Source: Thinopyrum elongatum
Taxonomy: Eukaryota > Streptophyta > Magnoliopsida > Poales > Poaceae
Assembly: GCA_011799875.1 (NCBI GenBank)
Contig: CM022297.1
Location: 69,576,663 to 69,640,662 of the forward strand
Direction: 5' to 3'
Length of the DNA stretch: 64,000 bases
In this document: piece after piece, positions 1 through 11,225 of the stretch
Layout of the letters: every line of letters starts with the position of its first letter
How positions within the stretch are numbered: the first letter of the stretch is position 1
Translations under genes and position numbers: made by a program
The notes under the pieces: model-generated
What the model was told of the DNA's origin: nothing
Seen by the model: only the letters and a program-made list of their open reading frames with translations
The model's database searches: none

Positions 1-3000
1 GAACAGTTACTTTGGAATCAACAATATAAGGTCTGAACTTATCACAAGCAAATACAACTGCTAAAAATTCTTTTTCAGTAGTAGCATAATTTCTCTGGGC
101 ACTGTCTAGAGTTTTACTGGCATATTGAATAACATTCAATTTCTTATCAACTCTTTGCCCTAGAACATCACCAACAGCATAATCACTAGCATCACACATA
201 ATTTCAAAGGGTAAATTCCAATCAGGTGGCTGAACAATAGGTGCAGAAATCAAGACTTTCTTAAGTATTTCAAATGCTTCTACACAATCATCATCAAAAA
301 CAAAAGGAACATCTTTTTGCAAGAGATTAGTGAGAGGCCTAGAAATTTTAGAGAAGTCATTAATAAATCTCCTATAGAAACCAGCATGACCAAGAAAGCT
401 TCTTATACCTTTGATGTCTTTAGGACAAGGCATCTTTTCAATAGCATCTACTTTAGCTTTATCAACTTCAATACCTCTTTCAGAAATTTTATGCCCCAAG
501 ACAATACCTTCATTAACCATAAAGTGGCACTTCTCCCAATTCAAGACAAGATTAGTTTCTTCACATCTCTGCAAAATTCGATCAAGGTTGCTTAAGCAAT
601 CATCAAAAGAAGTTCCGTAAACGGAGAAATCATCCATGAAAACCTCAAGAATCTTTTCACAAAAATCAGAGAATATAGCAGTCATACATCTTTGAAAGTT
701 AGCAGGTGCATTGCATAAGCCAAAAGGCATACGTCTATAAGCAAAGGTACCGAAAGGGCAACTAAGTGGTTTTCTCTTGATCCTCTTTTGACACAGGTAT
801 TTGAGAGAAACCAGAATAACCATCTAGAAAGCAAAAATGTGTATGTTTGGATAGTCTTTCTAGCATTTGATCAATAAAAAGTAGAGGGTAATGATCTTTT
901 CTAGTAGCTTTATTTAACTTGCGAAAATCAATTACCATTCTATAACCTGTAACAATTCTTTGTAGAATCAATTCATTCTTATCATTAGGGACAACAATAA
1001 TACCTCCCTTCTTAGGGACACAATGAACAGGACTTACCCACTGACTATCAGCAATAGGATAAATTATACCTGCTTCCAGAAGCTTTAGTATTTCATTTCT
1101 TACCACCTCTTTCATCTTAGGATTTAACCGTCGTTGGTGATCAACAACTGGTTTAGCATCTTTCTCAAATTTAATTTTGTGCTGGCATAGAGTAGGACTA
1201 ATGCCCTTAAGATCATCAACAGTATATCCAATAGCAGCACGGTGCTTCTTCAGAGTTTTCAATAATCTCTTTTCTTCATGCTCTAAAATGTTAGCACTAA
1301 TAATAACAGGATATATCTTCTTTTCATCAAGATAAGCATATTTCAAAGTATCAGGTAATTGTTTAAGCTCAAACACGGGATCTCCCTTGGGTGGAGGAGG
1401 ATCCCCAAGGATTTCAACAGGCAAATTGTGTTTCAAAATAGGCCCTTGCTTAAAGAATATCTCGTCTATTTCCCTTCTTTCATTCATAGACAAATCATTT
1501 TCATGGTCTAGCAAATATTGTTCTAAAGGATCAGTAGGAGGCACGGCAATAGAAGCAAGACCAATAATTTCATCCTTACTAGGCAATTCTTTATCATGGG
1601 GTTGTCTACGGAATTTAGAGAAATTAAAATCATGAGACATATCTCCTAAACCAACAGTAACAATATCTTTCTCGCAGTCTATCTTAGCATTAACAGTATT
1701 CAAGAAGGGTCTACCAAATATAATGGGACAAAAGTTATGTTGTGGAGAACCAAGAACAAGAAAATCAGCAGGATATTCTATTTTCCCACACAAGACTTCA
1801 ACATCTCTAACAATTCCAATTGGTGAAATAGTATCTCTATCAATGTTGGGGATATCGCTTATCGGGAACTTATCGGTCGACCCATGATAAGGGGTAAATC
1901 GGCCAGTTTATCGGCATATCGGCCGATTTATCGCCATATCGGATGATTTATCGGCCGATTTATCTTATCGGTCAGACAACGGTAAGCGATAAATCGGCCG
2001 ATTTATCAGAATATCGGAAGATATCTTGAACAGTGATCTCTACTAGCAAGCTTAATAGTAACATCAATATCTTCTATCTCAGCAGGTGCAATACCATTCA
2101 TAATTTCTTTATATAAGAAAAAAGGAATTGCACTCACACTAGCACCCATATCACTTAAGCCATGATAACAATGATCTCCTATTTTAACTGAAACAAGAGG
2201 CATGCCAACAATGGGTCTATGTTTATCTTTACTATCGGGTTTAGCAATTCTAGCAGCTTCATCACAGAAATAAATAACATGCCCATCAATATTATCAACC
2301 AAGAGATCTTTAACCATAGCAATACTAGGTTCAACTTTAATTTGCTCAGGGGGTGTAGGTGTTCTAGTATAACTCTTACGAACCACAGTTGAAGCTTTAG
2401 CATGATCCTTTATTCTAACAGGAAAAGGTGGTTTCTCAATATAAGCAGTAGGAACATTAGGATCAACATTATAAGTAATAGTTTCTTCTTCAACTTTAAT
2501 AGGTTCCACTACTTTAACTTCAATGGGAGGATGATATTTAAACCACTTCTCCTTAGGGAGATCAACATGAGTAGCAAAGGATTCACAGAAAGAAGCTACT
2601 ATCTCAGAGTCAAGTCCATATTTAGTGCTAAAACCACGAAAAGCATCGGTATCCATAAAAGATTTAACACAATCGAACTTAAGATTTATACCTGACTCCT
2701 TACCTTTGTCGAGATCCCAATCTTCAGAGTTGCGTTTAATTCTTTCCAATAAATCCCATTTGAATTCAATATCCTTCTTCATATAGGAACCAGTACAAGA
2801 AGTATCGAGCATGGATTGATCATTATGAGAAAGCCAAGCATAATTTTTTTGAATAATAAGTTCTCTCGAGAGCCCATGATTGGGGCATGAATATAACATT
2901 GACTTAAGCCTTCCCCAAGCTTGAGCGATACTTTCTCCTTCACGAGGCCAAAAATTATATATATAATTCCGATCACGATGAACCAGATGCATAGGATAAA

Positions 3001-3361
3001 ACTTCTGATGAAATTCCAATTTCAATCGGTTGTAGTTACATGATCCAATATCATCCAATAGCCTATACCATGTCAATGCCTTTCCCTTCAAAGATAAAGG
3101 GAATACCTTCTTCTTGACAACATCATCGGGCATACCTGCAAGCTTAAATAATCCACAAACTCCATCCACATAGATTAGATGCATATCAGGATGTAATGTT
3201 CCATCTCCTGTGTAAGGATGAGCTAGCAGTTTCTCTATCATACCCGAAGGAATTTCATAATAAATATTTTCAGTAGGTGTAGTAGGTTGAGGAGCAACTA
3301 ACTGTGGTTCCGGTCGAGGTGAAGATACCCCGAACAAACCCCTCAAAGGATTATTCTCCAT
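1..3361 (-). pseudogene. Gypsy gag-protease-RT-RNase H polyprotein, broken
   Basis: The reading frame starts at the ATG at 3361 (protein begins MENNPLRGLFG) and runs leftward as a single gag-pol frame. The gag part carries retrotransposon-gag motifs such as FWPREGESIAQAWGRLKSM. A retropepsin-like motif DMGASVSAIP follows near 2130. After the MITE the frame resumes with a polymerase linker, then RT with VIDFRKLNKATRKDHYPL near 900. RNase H sequence ([10 protein letters not shown] type) reaches the window edge. Damage visible: the MITE at 1841-2035 interrupts the protease region, and a small deletion plus a TAG near 750 breaks RT just before the MPFGLCNAPATFQRC motif. Integrase lies outside the window. 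The product would be a capsid and replication polyprotein, but it is not intact. Confidence 0.9.
1841..2035. mobile_element. hAT-like MITE inserted in Gypsy G0
   Basis: A 195-bp block interrupts the G0 protease region. It begins CAATGTTGGGGATATC and its reverse complement begins CACTGTTCAAGATATC, so short imperfect terminal inverted repeats of the CA.TG type are present. It is flanked by ATCTCTAT (1833-1840) and ATCTCTAC (2036-2043), an 8-bp TSD with one mismatch, the size typical of hAT elements. The interior is packed with ATCGG / CCGAT / TTTATCGG words. It has no coding capacity. The intact Gypsy copies at 44240 and 52690 show the uninterrupted sequence. Confidence 0.75.
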
Positions 3362-3438
3362 AGTAACAAGTGACAGTAAATTTCAGCACACTATATAAAT
3401 GTTTCCTTACCAAATTCCACTTACCAAAGGCGCTTCAC

Positions 3439-3456
3439 TCCCCGGCAATGGCGCCA
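3439..3456 (-). promoter_or_regulatory. G0 primer binding site (tRNA-Asp type)
   Basis: On the minus strand the sequence is TGGCGCCATTGCCGGGGA, about 11 bases inside the LTR. It matches the 3' end of plant tRNA-Asp(GTC) including CCA, with one mismatch (the G1 unit 1 copy at 42836 has the perfect TGGCGCCGTTGCCGGGGA). The match is from knowledge of the tRNA. Confidence 0.8.
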
Positions 3457-3467
3457 GAAAAGAGTCT

Positions 3468-4987
3468 TGATGACCCACAAGTATAGGGGATCTATCGTAG
3501 TCCTTTCGATAAGTAAGAGTGTCGAACCCAACGAGGAGCAGAAGGAAATGACAAGCGATTTTCAGCAAGGTATTCTCTGTAAGCACTGAAATTATCGGTA
3601 ACAGATAGTTGTGTGATAAGATAATTCGTAACGGGTAATAAGTAACAAAAGTAAAAAAGGTGCAGCAAGGTGGCCCAATCCTTTTGTAGCAAAGGACAAG
3701 CCTGGACAAACTCTTATATAAAGCAAAGTGCTCCCGAGGACACATGGGAATTGTTGTCAAGTTAGTTTTCATCATGCTCATATGATTCGCGTTTGTTACT
3801 TTGATAATTTGATATGTGGGTGGACCGGTGCTTAGGTGCTGCCATTCCTTGGACAAGCCTCCCACTTATGATTAACCCCTCTCGCAAGCATCCGCAACTA
3901 TGAAAGAAGAATTAAGATAAATCTAACCATAGCATGAAACATATGGATCCAAATCAGTCCCTTACGAAGCAACGCATAAACTAGGGTTTAAGCTTCTGTC
4001 ACTCTAGCAACCCATCATCTACTTATTACTTCCCAATGCCTTCCCCTAGGCCCAAATCATGGTGAAGTGTTATGTAGTCGACGTTCACATAACACCACTA
4101 GAGGAAAGACAACATACATCTCATCAAAATATCGAACGAATACCAAATTCACATGATTACTTATAACAAGACTTCTCCCATGTCCTCAGGAACAAACGTA
4201 ACTACTCACAAAGCATATTCATGTTCATAATCAGAGGAGTATTAATTATCATTAAGGATCTAAACAAATGATCTTCCACCGAATAAACCAACTAGCATCA
4301 ACTACAAGGAGCAATCAACACTACTAGCAACCCACAGGTACCAATCTGAAGTTTTGAGACAAAGATCAGATACAAGAAATGAACTAGGGTTTGAGAGGAG
4401 ATGGTGTTGGTGAAGATGTTGATGGAGATTGACCCCCTCTCGATGAGAGGATCAATGGTGATGACGATGGCGATGATTTCCCCCTCCCGGAGGGATGTTT
4501 CCCCGGCAGAACAGCTCCACCGGAGCCCTAGATTGGTTCTGCCCAGGTTCCGCCTCGAGACGGCGGCGCTTCATCCCGAAAGCTTCCTTATGATTTTTTC
4601 CAGGTCAAAACACACCATATAGCAAAAGATGGACGTCGGGGGCCTGCCAGGTGGCCCACAAGGACGGGGGCGCTCCCAGGGTGTAGGGCACGCCCTCCAC
4701 CCTTGTGCATACCAGGTGGCCCCCTCTGGTACTTTCTTCACCCAATATATTTTATTAAATACAAAATGACTCTCCGTGAAGTTTCAGGACTTTTGGAGTT
4801 GTGCAGAATAGGTCTCTAATATTTGCTCCTTTTCCAGCCCAGAATTCCAGCTGCCGGCATTCTCCCTCTTCATGTAAACCTTATAAAATAAGAGAGAAAA
4901 GGCATAAGTATTGTGCCATAATGTGTAATAACAGCCCATAATGCAATAAATATTGATATAAAAGCATGATGCAAAATGGACGTATCA
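3468..4987 (-). repeat. G0 5' LTR (1520 bp)
   Basis: Read on the minus strand it starts TGATACGTCCATTTTGCATC at 4987 and ends GGGTCATCA at 3468. It is homologous along its length to the LTRs at 41306-42824 and 49773-51272. The start codon of gag follows about 80 bp after the primer binding site. Confidence 0.92.
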
Positions 4988-5142
4988 GGATGCCATTTAG
5001 CACATCTGTTGGAGCAATGGTGCCCTATTTTAGAGCAACTGTTTAATAAGAAAGAAATTTGATGCCCTAGAACACATTTTCAGTGCCTTAAAACTATTTT
5101 CTTTTGAGTCGTATTTTAGAGGAGCTGTTGGAAATGCTCTTA
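4988..5142. repeat. Fragment ending like a PIF/Harbinger (Tourist-type) terminus
   Basis: Between G0 and copy A the sequence ends GCTGTTGGAAATGCTC followed by TTA (5140-5142). This resembles the GGAGATGCTC-TTA end of the Harbinger-like element at 33781. The other end would have been removed or displaced by G0, so this is only a possible MITE remnant. No ORF is seen. Confidence 0.3.
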
Positions 5143-5189
5143 AACGACACATCAATCATTCGCAACATGATTTGTTGGCGCAGCGAAGA

Positions 5190-6640
5190 GGAGTGACATT
5201 GCTTGGTCGTTTCATATTTTCTTCAATAGTTACCCGTTCATCCTAATAAACAGAACAAAGAAAGTGAAACGGAGAGAAAATAATAATGAAAATCAGCATA
5301 TGGTTGGATGACTAGGAAGATGGTTGTGCCTCATCTCACCAGGCATCAAAATGCATATTTAACACCTCTATGTACATGCGGACTATTTTTTCAGTGCCAT
5401 GGGGACGACTCGTGTCCCAGTCGTCAGTCGATAATGAGGCGTCTGTGGTGGCTTCGTCAATCTTAAGATCTGCGGGGTCTGTCTCTTAAGTCATGGAGAT
5501 AGGGTATGGTGTGTGTGTGTTCATAGAGATGAGCATATATACGAATATATAAGTGCCTGCATCTTGCATTTGTACTATGTTTCTCAAGAAAAAAACTCCA
5601 CAAAGGTTAAAATGAACACACACACACGCACGCGCGTCTTGAAGCTCGGGCCGTCGGACAATTCATAATAGTATACTTTTTTCTTGGTGAAACATATTAG
5701 TATACCCAAGCGCCACATTCCTAAGACTTGCAGATGCGCAAGTGTAACTCAGTTTTTTAAGGTCATATTACTTCAATTTTATCCACACACGAAAAAATTA
5801 AATTTACTTGTAGTCCATCAAGAATTACAAAAGCCAAGAGGATTGCCCTCAGGTCATCCTCCTGTTGTGACTCGGAGGTGACACCTAGCTTGCCGCCACC
5901 GCTACTTCCCTAGTTCTCTCATGCCCTTGCCATTGCCAGAGAAGGCCAACTACAAGTCTGCATGGTGTGGAGGAAGATGGTAGCGAGGCTCTTGCCACTC
6001 TTGCACGGAGGACTGGGACGCCGGGGCGGCAACTCTAGATGAGATGGTGGCGCCGACCCAACAGTGGGTGGCTGTTGCGGTGGTGGGTCATCTTCCATCG
6101 CTATGCGGGTGACCATCGGCTCTTGTTCCTGGATGTGTGTCGCGGTGTGCTTGTTCGCGTTGGCATGGCGCAAAATCTGAGAACACCGGCTCTTGTTTGT
6201 GCATCTAGTACTCTTTGTCAGATAAGAGTGGTGGTCGGAGGTAAGATGGTGGCATTCTTGGTACCAAGGAAACCCTAGGCCAGCGGCAGTGGCCATGACG
6301 ACGAGGCCATGTCTCCCACATGGAAGATTCTTTGAGGTTTTCTCCCTCACCTAACCTTCACTTCTGATAGGCACAAGGGTGTCCTAGTCTTTTGATGAGA
6401 AACACACGATCAACTTGACCACCAAAGTCTAATACCTGCAAGCAAGCGAAGAACAAGTAAGAATATGATATCAATCTGGATTTTGGGAATGTTGATGAAG
6501 TATAGAGGAAAATGGATTCCAAAAGTGGTCTTGGCATGGTCATTGGACACAGATGAAATACACATAATTGTAGCTGTTGCGAACTCTTAACTAGACAAAG
6601 CCCGAGTATAACCAGTATTGGGGGTGTATTTATGGTGGGA
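5190..6640. repeat. Segmental duplication, copy A (uninterrupted)
   Basis: This stretch matches, in the same orientation and order, three pieces at 24929-25067, 31828-31974 and 33782-34896. Shared landmarks include GAAGATGGTTGTGCC, ATAATGAGGC, the GTACTATGTTTCT run and the block around GAGATGGTGGCGCCGACCCA (6040 and 34314). Copy A lacks the LINE and Harbinger-like insertions, so it serves as the empty site for both. It contains AC/GT-rich simple sequence near 5505-5520 and 5617-5636. Confidence 0.85.
5919..6350 (-). other. Possible gene remnant shared by both duplicate copies
   Basis: An open frame of 143 codons here corresponds to one of 167 codons at 34189-34692, in matching positions of the duplication. 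Shared peptides include REKTSKNLPC and CTNKSRCSQI. In copy A a TAG replaces the TGG of copy B just upstream, so the longer frame is closed. I recognise no domain. The composition is proline-rich and could be chance in duplicated non-coding DNA. Confidence 0.15.
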
Positions 6641-7456
6641 CAGGGCGAATTTTTACTAGCCCTGGGAGGGGGGCCGAAATCCACCCTAAGTCGGTTTCCT
6701 ACTATATTTCAAACTTACATGAGCTTGATGAAAAAATGAGGTGGTGCAACATCTATAGATGATTATAGATGAAATTAAGAAGTGTTATCTTGTATATTTC
6801 GTCAATCCCTTCGTGCATCATTATGAAGTGGATAGCACCTTCCTTCTAGTATGTGTTGTGTTGTCATCTCCATGCTTGCTCTAATGCTTGTCCCTCTCGT
6901 CCGTACAAGGTTCTTCATTACTTAATAATACAAACTTATCTGATTTAGGTACTATCATATTCTCATGAGCATTAGCGAAAGTTCCTAGAAACAGAAGTTC
7001 CTAAAAATGGAACTCTTTTAGTAGGAATGTCCTCATCACCATCTACTAGATGAAAACCCTTAGTCCCGTTTGGGTGACAACAACCCTCCTGTGTCGTATT
7101 CCTCCTTAGACGCAGCCCATGTGGACTACGAGGATGGTAGTCGAGAATCCTTTTGATTGGTAGCTGCTTGTGGTGGCTCCATTATTGACTTCTAGCTACG
7201 ACTTCACCATGTTGTCGATTTGGCGGGATCTAGTTATCCTTGCTCTTCTCCACATGTGCCATGCATGCTGACAGGTCGTCTCCTTCTTCCCCTCCACGGT
7301 TGTAGTGGTGTGTTAGGGTTGGCGAGAGCCTCGTGTTTCGGCATGTCTTGTCCTTCTATGGTAATGTGGCCATTCTTTCTTTGTCGTATTTTTCTTGGTT
7401 TGCGATATCATCCTGCAATGTCCGTCTTCTGAGCGGTTATGTCGTGGGCGGCGGTG
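6641..7456. other. Unassigned sequence between copy A and CACTA1
   Basis: There is no convincing ORF, terminal repeat or RNA. The duplication with copy B cannot be followed further because copy B is interrupted at 34897 by a Copia element. The right part (about 7060-7456) continues beyond CACTA1 at 17928, since the CACTA insertion split it. Confidence 0.5.
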
Positions 7457-8251
7457 GGACACTAGTAGAAAACAGGGTACTAGTCCCGGTTCCAGAGGGC
7501 CTTTAGTCCCGGTTCTGGAACCGAGACAAAACAAACGGTACTAATGCCCAAAACCTTTAGTCCCGGTTGGCTTACGAACCGGGACTAAAGGTGCTCCACG
7601 TGGCCGCTGTCTGGAGCTCCACCTAACACCAACCGGGACTAAAGGAATTTTTTTTAAATTTTGTTTTTGATTTTTTTTTTTAAAAATTGATTTTTTTTTG
7701 AATTTTTTTTCTGATTTTCAAATTTCTGAATTATTTAACAATTTAATCTATAATCACCACCACTCATCACTGCTCAAGTGTGGAGCACCCATTCCAAATC
7801 GTCTTACTTCCCGACCGATCACCCATCCTCTCACTACCCCAGCCTAAGCACGCTTAACTTCCAAGTTCTATCCCCCCTAGTTTCCAAGTATGCACTTGTT
7901 GTTTTCCTAACAATAGTAAGCTGTCAATCCTATTAACCCTTAGGAGTTGAACTTGAGCATGAAGTCACACGTTTCACCGTTTGAGTTTGAAACTATTATT
8001 CTAAAAAACAATATTTATTTAGTAACACTAATATTTCTAGAATAAGTAGTTTGACCAAAAATTCAAAAAAACTTAAATTTGAGGATAACCTTTTTTCCTT
8101 TCAGAGTTTGAGAATTCTAAAAATATCCAAAACGGCCTATGGCTGTCAAAATCGGAACCGGCTTTTCATGCTGAACATTTTGATATATTATACTTTTTTT
8201 CGACATCGTATGCAAAAGTTATAGCCGTTTTACTTTTTCATAACACTTTTT

Positions 8252-9994
8252 TGAAGGAAATATGCCCTAGAGGCAATAATAAAGTTGTTATTTATATTTC
8301 CTTATATCATGATAAATGTTTATTATTCATGCTAGAATTGTATTAACCGGAAACTTAGTACATGTGTGAATACATAGACAAACAGAGTATCCCTAGTATG
8401 CCTCTACTTGACTAGCTTGTTTATCAAAGATGGTGATGTTTCCTGACCATAGACATGTGTTGTCATTTGATGAACAGGATCACATCATTAGAGAATGATG
8501 TGATGGACAAGACCCATCCGTTAGCTTAGCATAATGATCGTTAAGTTTTATTGCTATTGCTTTCTTCATGACTTATACATATTCCTCTGACTATGAGATT
8601 ATGCAACTCCCGAATACCGAAGGAACACTTTGTGTGCTATCAAATGTCACAACGTAATTGGGTGATTATAAAGATGCTCTACAGGTGTCTCCGAAGGTGT
8701 TTGTTGGGTTGGCATAAATCAAGATTAGGATTTGTCACTCCGAGTATCGGAGAGGTATCTTTGGGCCCTCTCGGTAATGCACATCATATGAAGCCTTGCA
8801 AGCAATGTGACTAATGAGTTAGTTGCGGGATGATGCATTATGGAATGAGTAAAGAGACTTGCCGGTAACGAGATTGAACTAGGTATGATGATACCGACGA
8901 TCGAATCTCGGGCAAGTAACATACCGATGACAAAGGGAATAACGTATGTTGTTATGCGGTTTGACCGATAAAGATCTTCGTAGAATATGTAGGAGCCAAT
9001 ATGAGCATCCAGGTTCCGCTATTGGTTATTGACCGGAGATGTGTCTCGGTCATGTCTACATAGTTCTCGAACCCGTAGGGTCCGCACGCTTAACATTCGA
9101 TGACGATTTGTATTATGAGTTATGTGATTTGATGACCGAAGTTTGTTCGGAGTCCCGGATAAGATCACGGACATGACGAGGAGTCTCGAAATGGTCGAGA
9201 GGTAAAGATTCATATATTGGAAGGCTATATTCGGACATCGGAAAGGTTCCGAGTGATTCGGGTATTTTTTGGAGTACCGGGGAGTTACGAGAATTCATCG
9301 GGAGAAGTAATGGGCCTTATTGGGCCATACGGGAAAAGAGGAGGCAGGCCAAAGGGGAGGTGGCGCGCGCCCCCCATGGGTCCGAATTGGACTAGGGGAA
9401 GGGGGCGGCGCCCCCCTTGCCCTTTCCTACTCCCTCTCTCTTTCCCTCTTTCCTTCTCTCCTACTCCAAAAAGGGAAAGGGATTCCTACTAGGACTTGGA
9501 AGTCCTAGTAGGACTCTGTACACATGGCGCGCCCCTAGGAGGGCCGGCCTCTCTCCCTCCCTCCTTTATATACGGGGGAGGGGGCACCCCAAAGACACAC
9601 CAAGATTTGTCTTAGCCGTGTGCTGTGCCTCCCTCCACAGTTACACACCTCGGTCATATCGTCGTAGTGCTTAGGCGAAGCCCTGCGCCGGTAACTTCAT
9701 CGTCACCGTCGCCACGCCGTCGTGTTGACGGAACTCTCCCTCGTCCTCAACTGGATCAAGAGCTCGAGGTACGTCATCGAGCTGAACGTGTGCTGAACTC
9801 GGAGGTGTCGTACGTTCAGTGCTTGATCGGTTGTATCGCGAAGACGTTCGACTACATCAACCGCGTTAAGCTAACGCTTCCGCTTTCGGTCTATGAGGGT
9901 ACGTGGACATACTCTCCCCTCTCGTTGCTATGCATCTCTTAGATAGATCTTGCGTGAATGTAGGAAATTTTTTGAAATTGCACGTTCCCCAACA
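8252..9994 (+). repeat. C1 5' LTR (1743 bp)
   Basis: Starts TGAAGGAAATATGCCCTAG and ends TTCCCCAACA. A TATA-like CTTTATATACGGG near 9562 is a plausible core promoter. The following C-rich segment and the CTTAGGCGAAGCCCTGCG block recur in all Copia LTRs of the window. Confidence 0.95.
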
Positions 9995-9995
9995 G

Positions 9996-10012
9996 TGGTA
10001 TCAGAGACATGT
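9996..10012 (+). promoter_or_regulatory. C1 primer binding site (tRNA-iMet type, degenerate)
   Basis: TGGTATCAGAGACATGT lies one base after the LTR. The expected plant initiator-Met complement is TGGTATCAGAGCCAGGT, so two positions differ. Confidence 0.85.
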
Positions 10013-11225
10013 CTATGCGTAGATGATATGAACGAGTAGAACACAAAGAGTTGTGGGCGATAATAGTCATACTGCTTACCACCAACGTCTTACTTTGATT
10101 CGGCGGTATTGTTGGATGAAGCGGCCCGGACCGACATTACATGACCGCGTTCATGAGACTGGTTCTACCGACATGCTTTGCACAAAGGTGGCTGGCGGGT
10201 GTCTGTTTCTCCAACTTTAGTTAAATCGAGTTTGACTACGGCCGGTCCTTGTTGAAGGTTAAAACAGCACACTTGACGAAAAATCGTTGTGGTTTTGATG
10301 CGTAGGTAAGAACGGTTCTTGCTAGAAGCCCGTAGCAGCCACGTAAAACTTGCAACAACAAAGTAGAGGACGTCTAACTTGTTTTTGCAGGGCATGTTGT
10401 GATGTGATATGGTCAAGACATGATGTGATATACGTTATTGTATGAGATGATCATGTTTTGCAAAAGTTATCGGCAACTGGCAGGAGCCTTATGGTTGTCG
10501 CTTTATTGTATGAAATGCAATCGCCATGTAATTGCTTTACTTTATCACTATGCGGTAGCAATAGTTGTAGAAGCAATAGTTGGCGACACGACAACGACGC
10601 TACGATGGAGATCAAGGTGTCAAGCCGGTGACGATGGAGATCATGACGGTGCTTTGGAGATGGAGATCAAAGGCACAAGATGATGATGACCATATCATGT
10701 CACATATTTTGATTGCATGTGATGTTTATCTTTTATGCATCTTATTTTGCTTAGTACGACGGTAGCATTATAAGATGATCCCTCACTAAAATTCAAGGTA
10801 TAAGTGTTCTCCCTGAGTATGCACCATTGCGACAGTTCATCGTGCCGAGACACCACGTGATGATCGGGTGTGATAAGCTCTACGTTCACATACAATGGGT
10901 GCAAGCCAGCTTTGCACGTGCAGAATACTCGGGTTAAACTTGACGAGCCTAGCATATGCAGATATGGCCTCGGAACACTGAGACCGAAAGGTCGAACGTG
11001 AATCATATAGTAGATATGATCAACATAGAGATGTTCGCCATTGAAAACTACTCCATCTCACGTGATGATCGGACATGGTTTAGTTGATATGGATCACGTG
11101 ATCATTTAGATGACTAGAGGGATGTCTATCTAAGTGGGAGTTCTTAAGTAATATGATTAATTGAACTTAATTTATCATGAACTTAGTACCTGATAGTTTT
11201 TGCATATCTATGTTGTTGTAGATCA

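Larger units (their letters stand above)
1..4987 (-). mobile_element. Ty3/Gypsy LTR retrotransposon G0, truncated by window edge
   Basis: One LTR (3468-4987), a primer binding site and a gag-protease-RT-RNase H region read leftward on the minus strand. The sequence leaves the window inside RNase H, so the other LTR is not visible. The LTR runs TGATACGTCC to GGGTCATCA. The element belongs to the same family as the G1 array at 41306-55746 but is clearly diverged from it. No TSD can be checked because the second end is missing. A 195-bp MITE sits inside it at 1841-2035. Confidence 0.93.

Noticed and set aside
7480..7640. CRISPR-like array from repeated TTTAGTCCCGGTT words
   Set aside because: Spacing is irregular and orientation alternates. 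These are CACTA subterminal repeats in a plant genome.
9217..9674. Repeated small ORFs in the Copia LTRs (also at 16034-16485 and 36158-36451)
   Set aside because: They recur only because the LTRs are repeated, and they cover the C-rich promoter/leader part of the LTR. No conserved domain.
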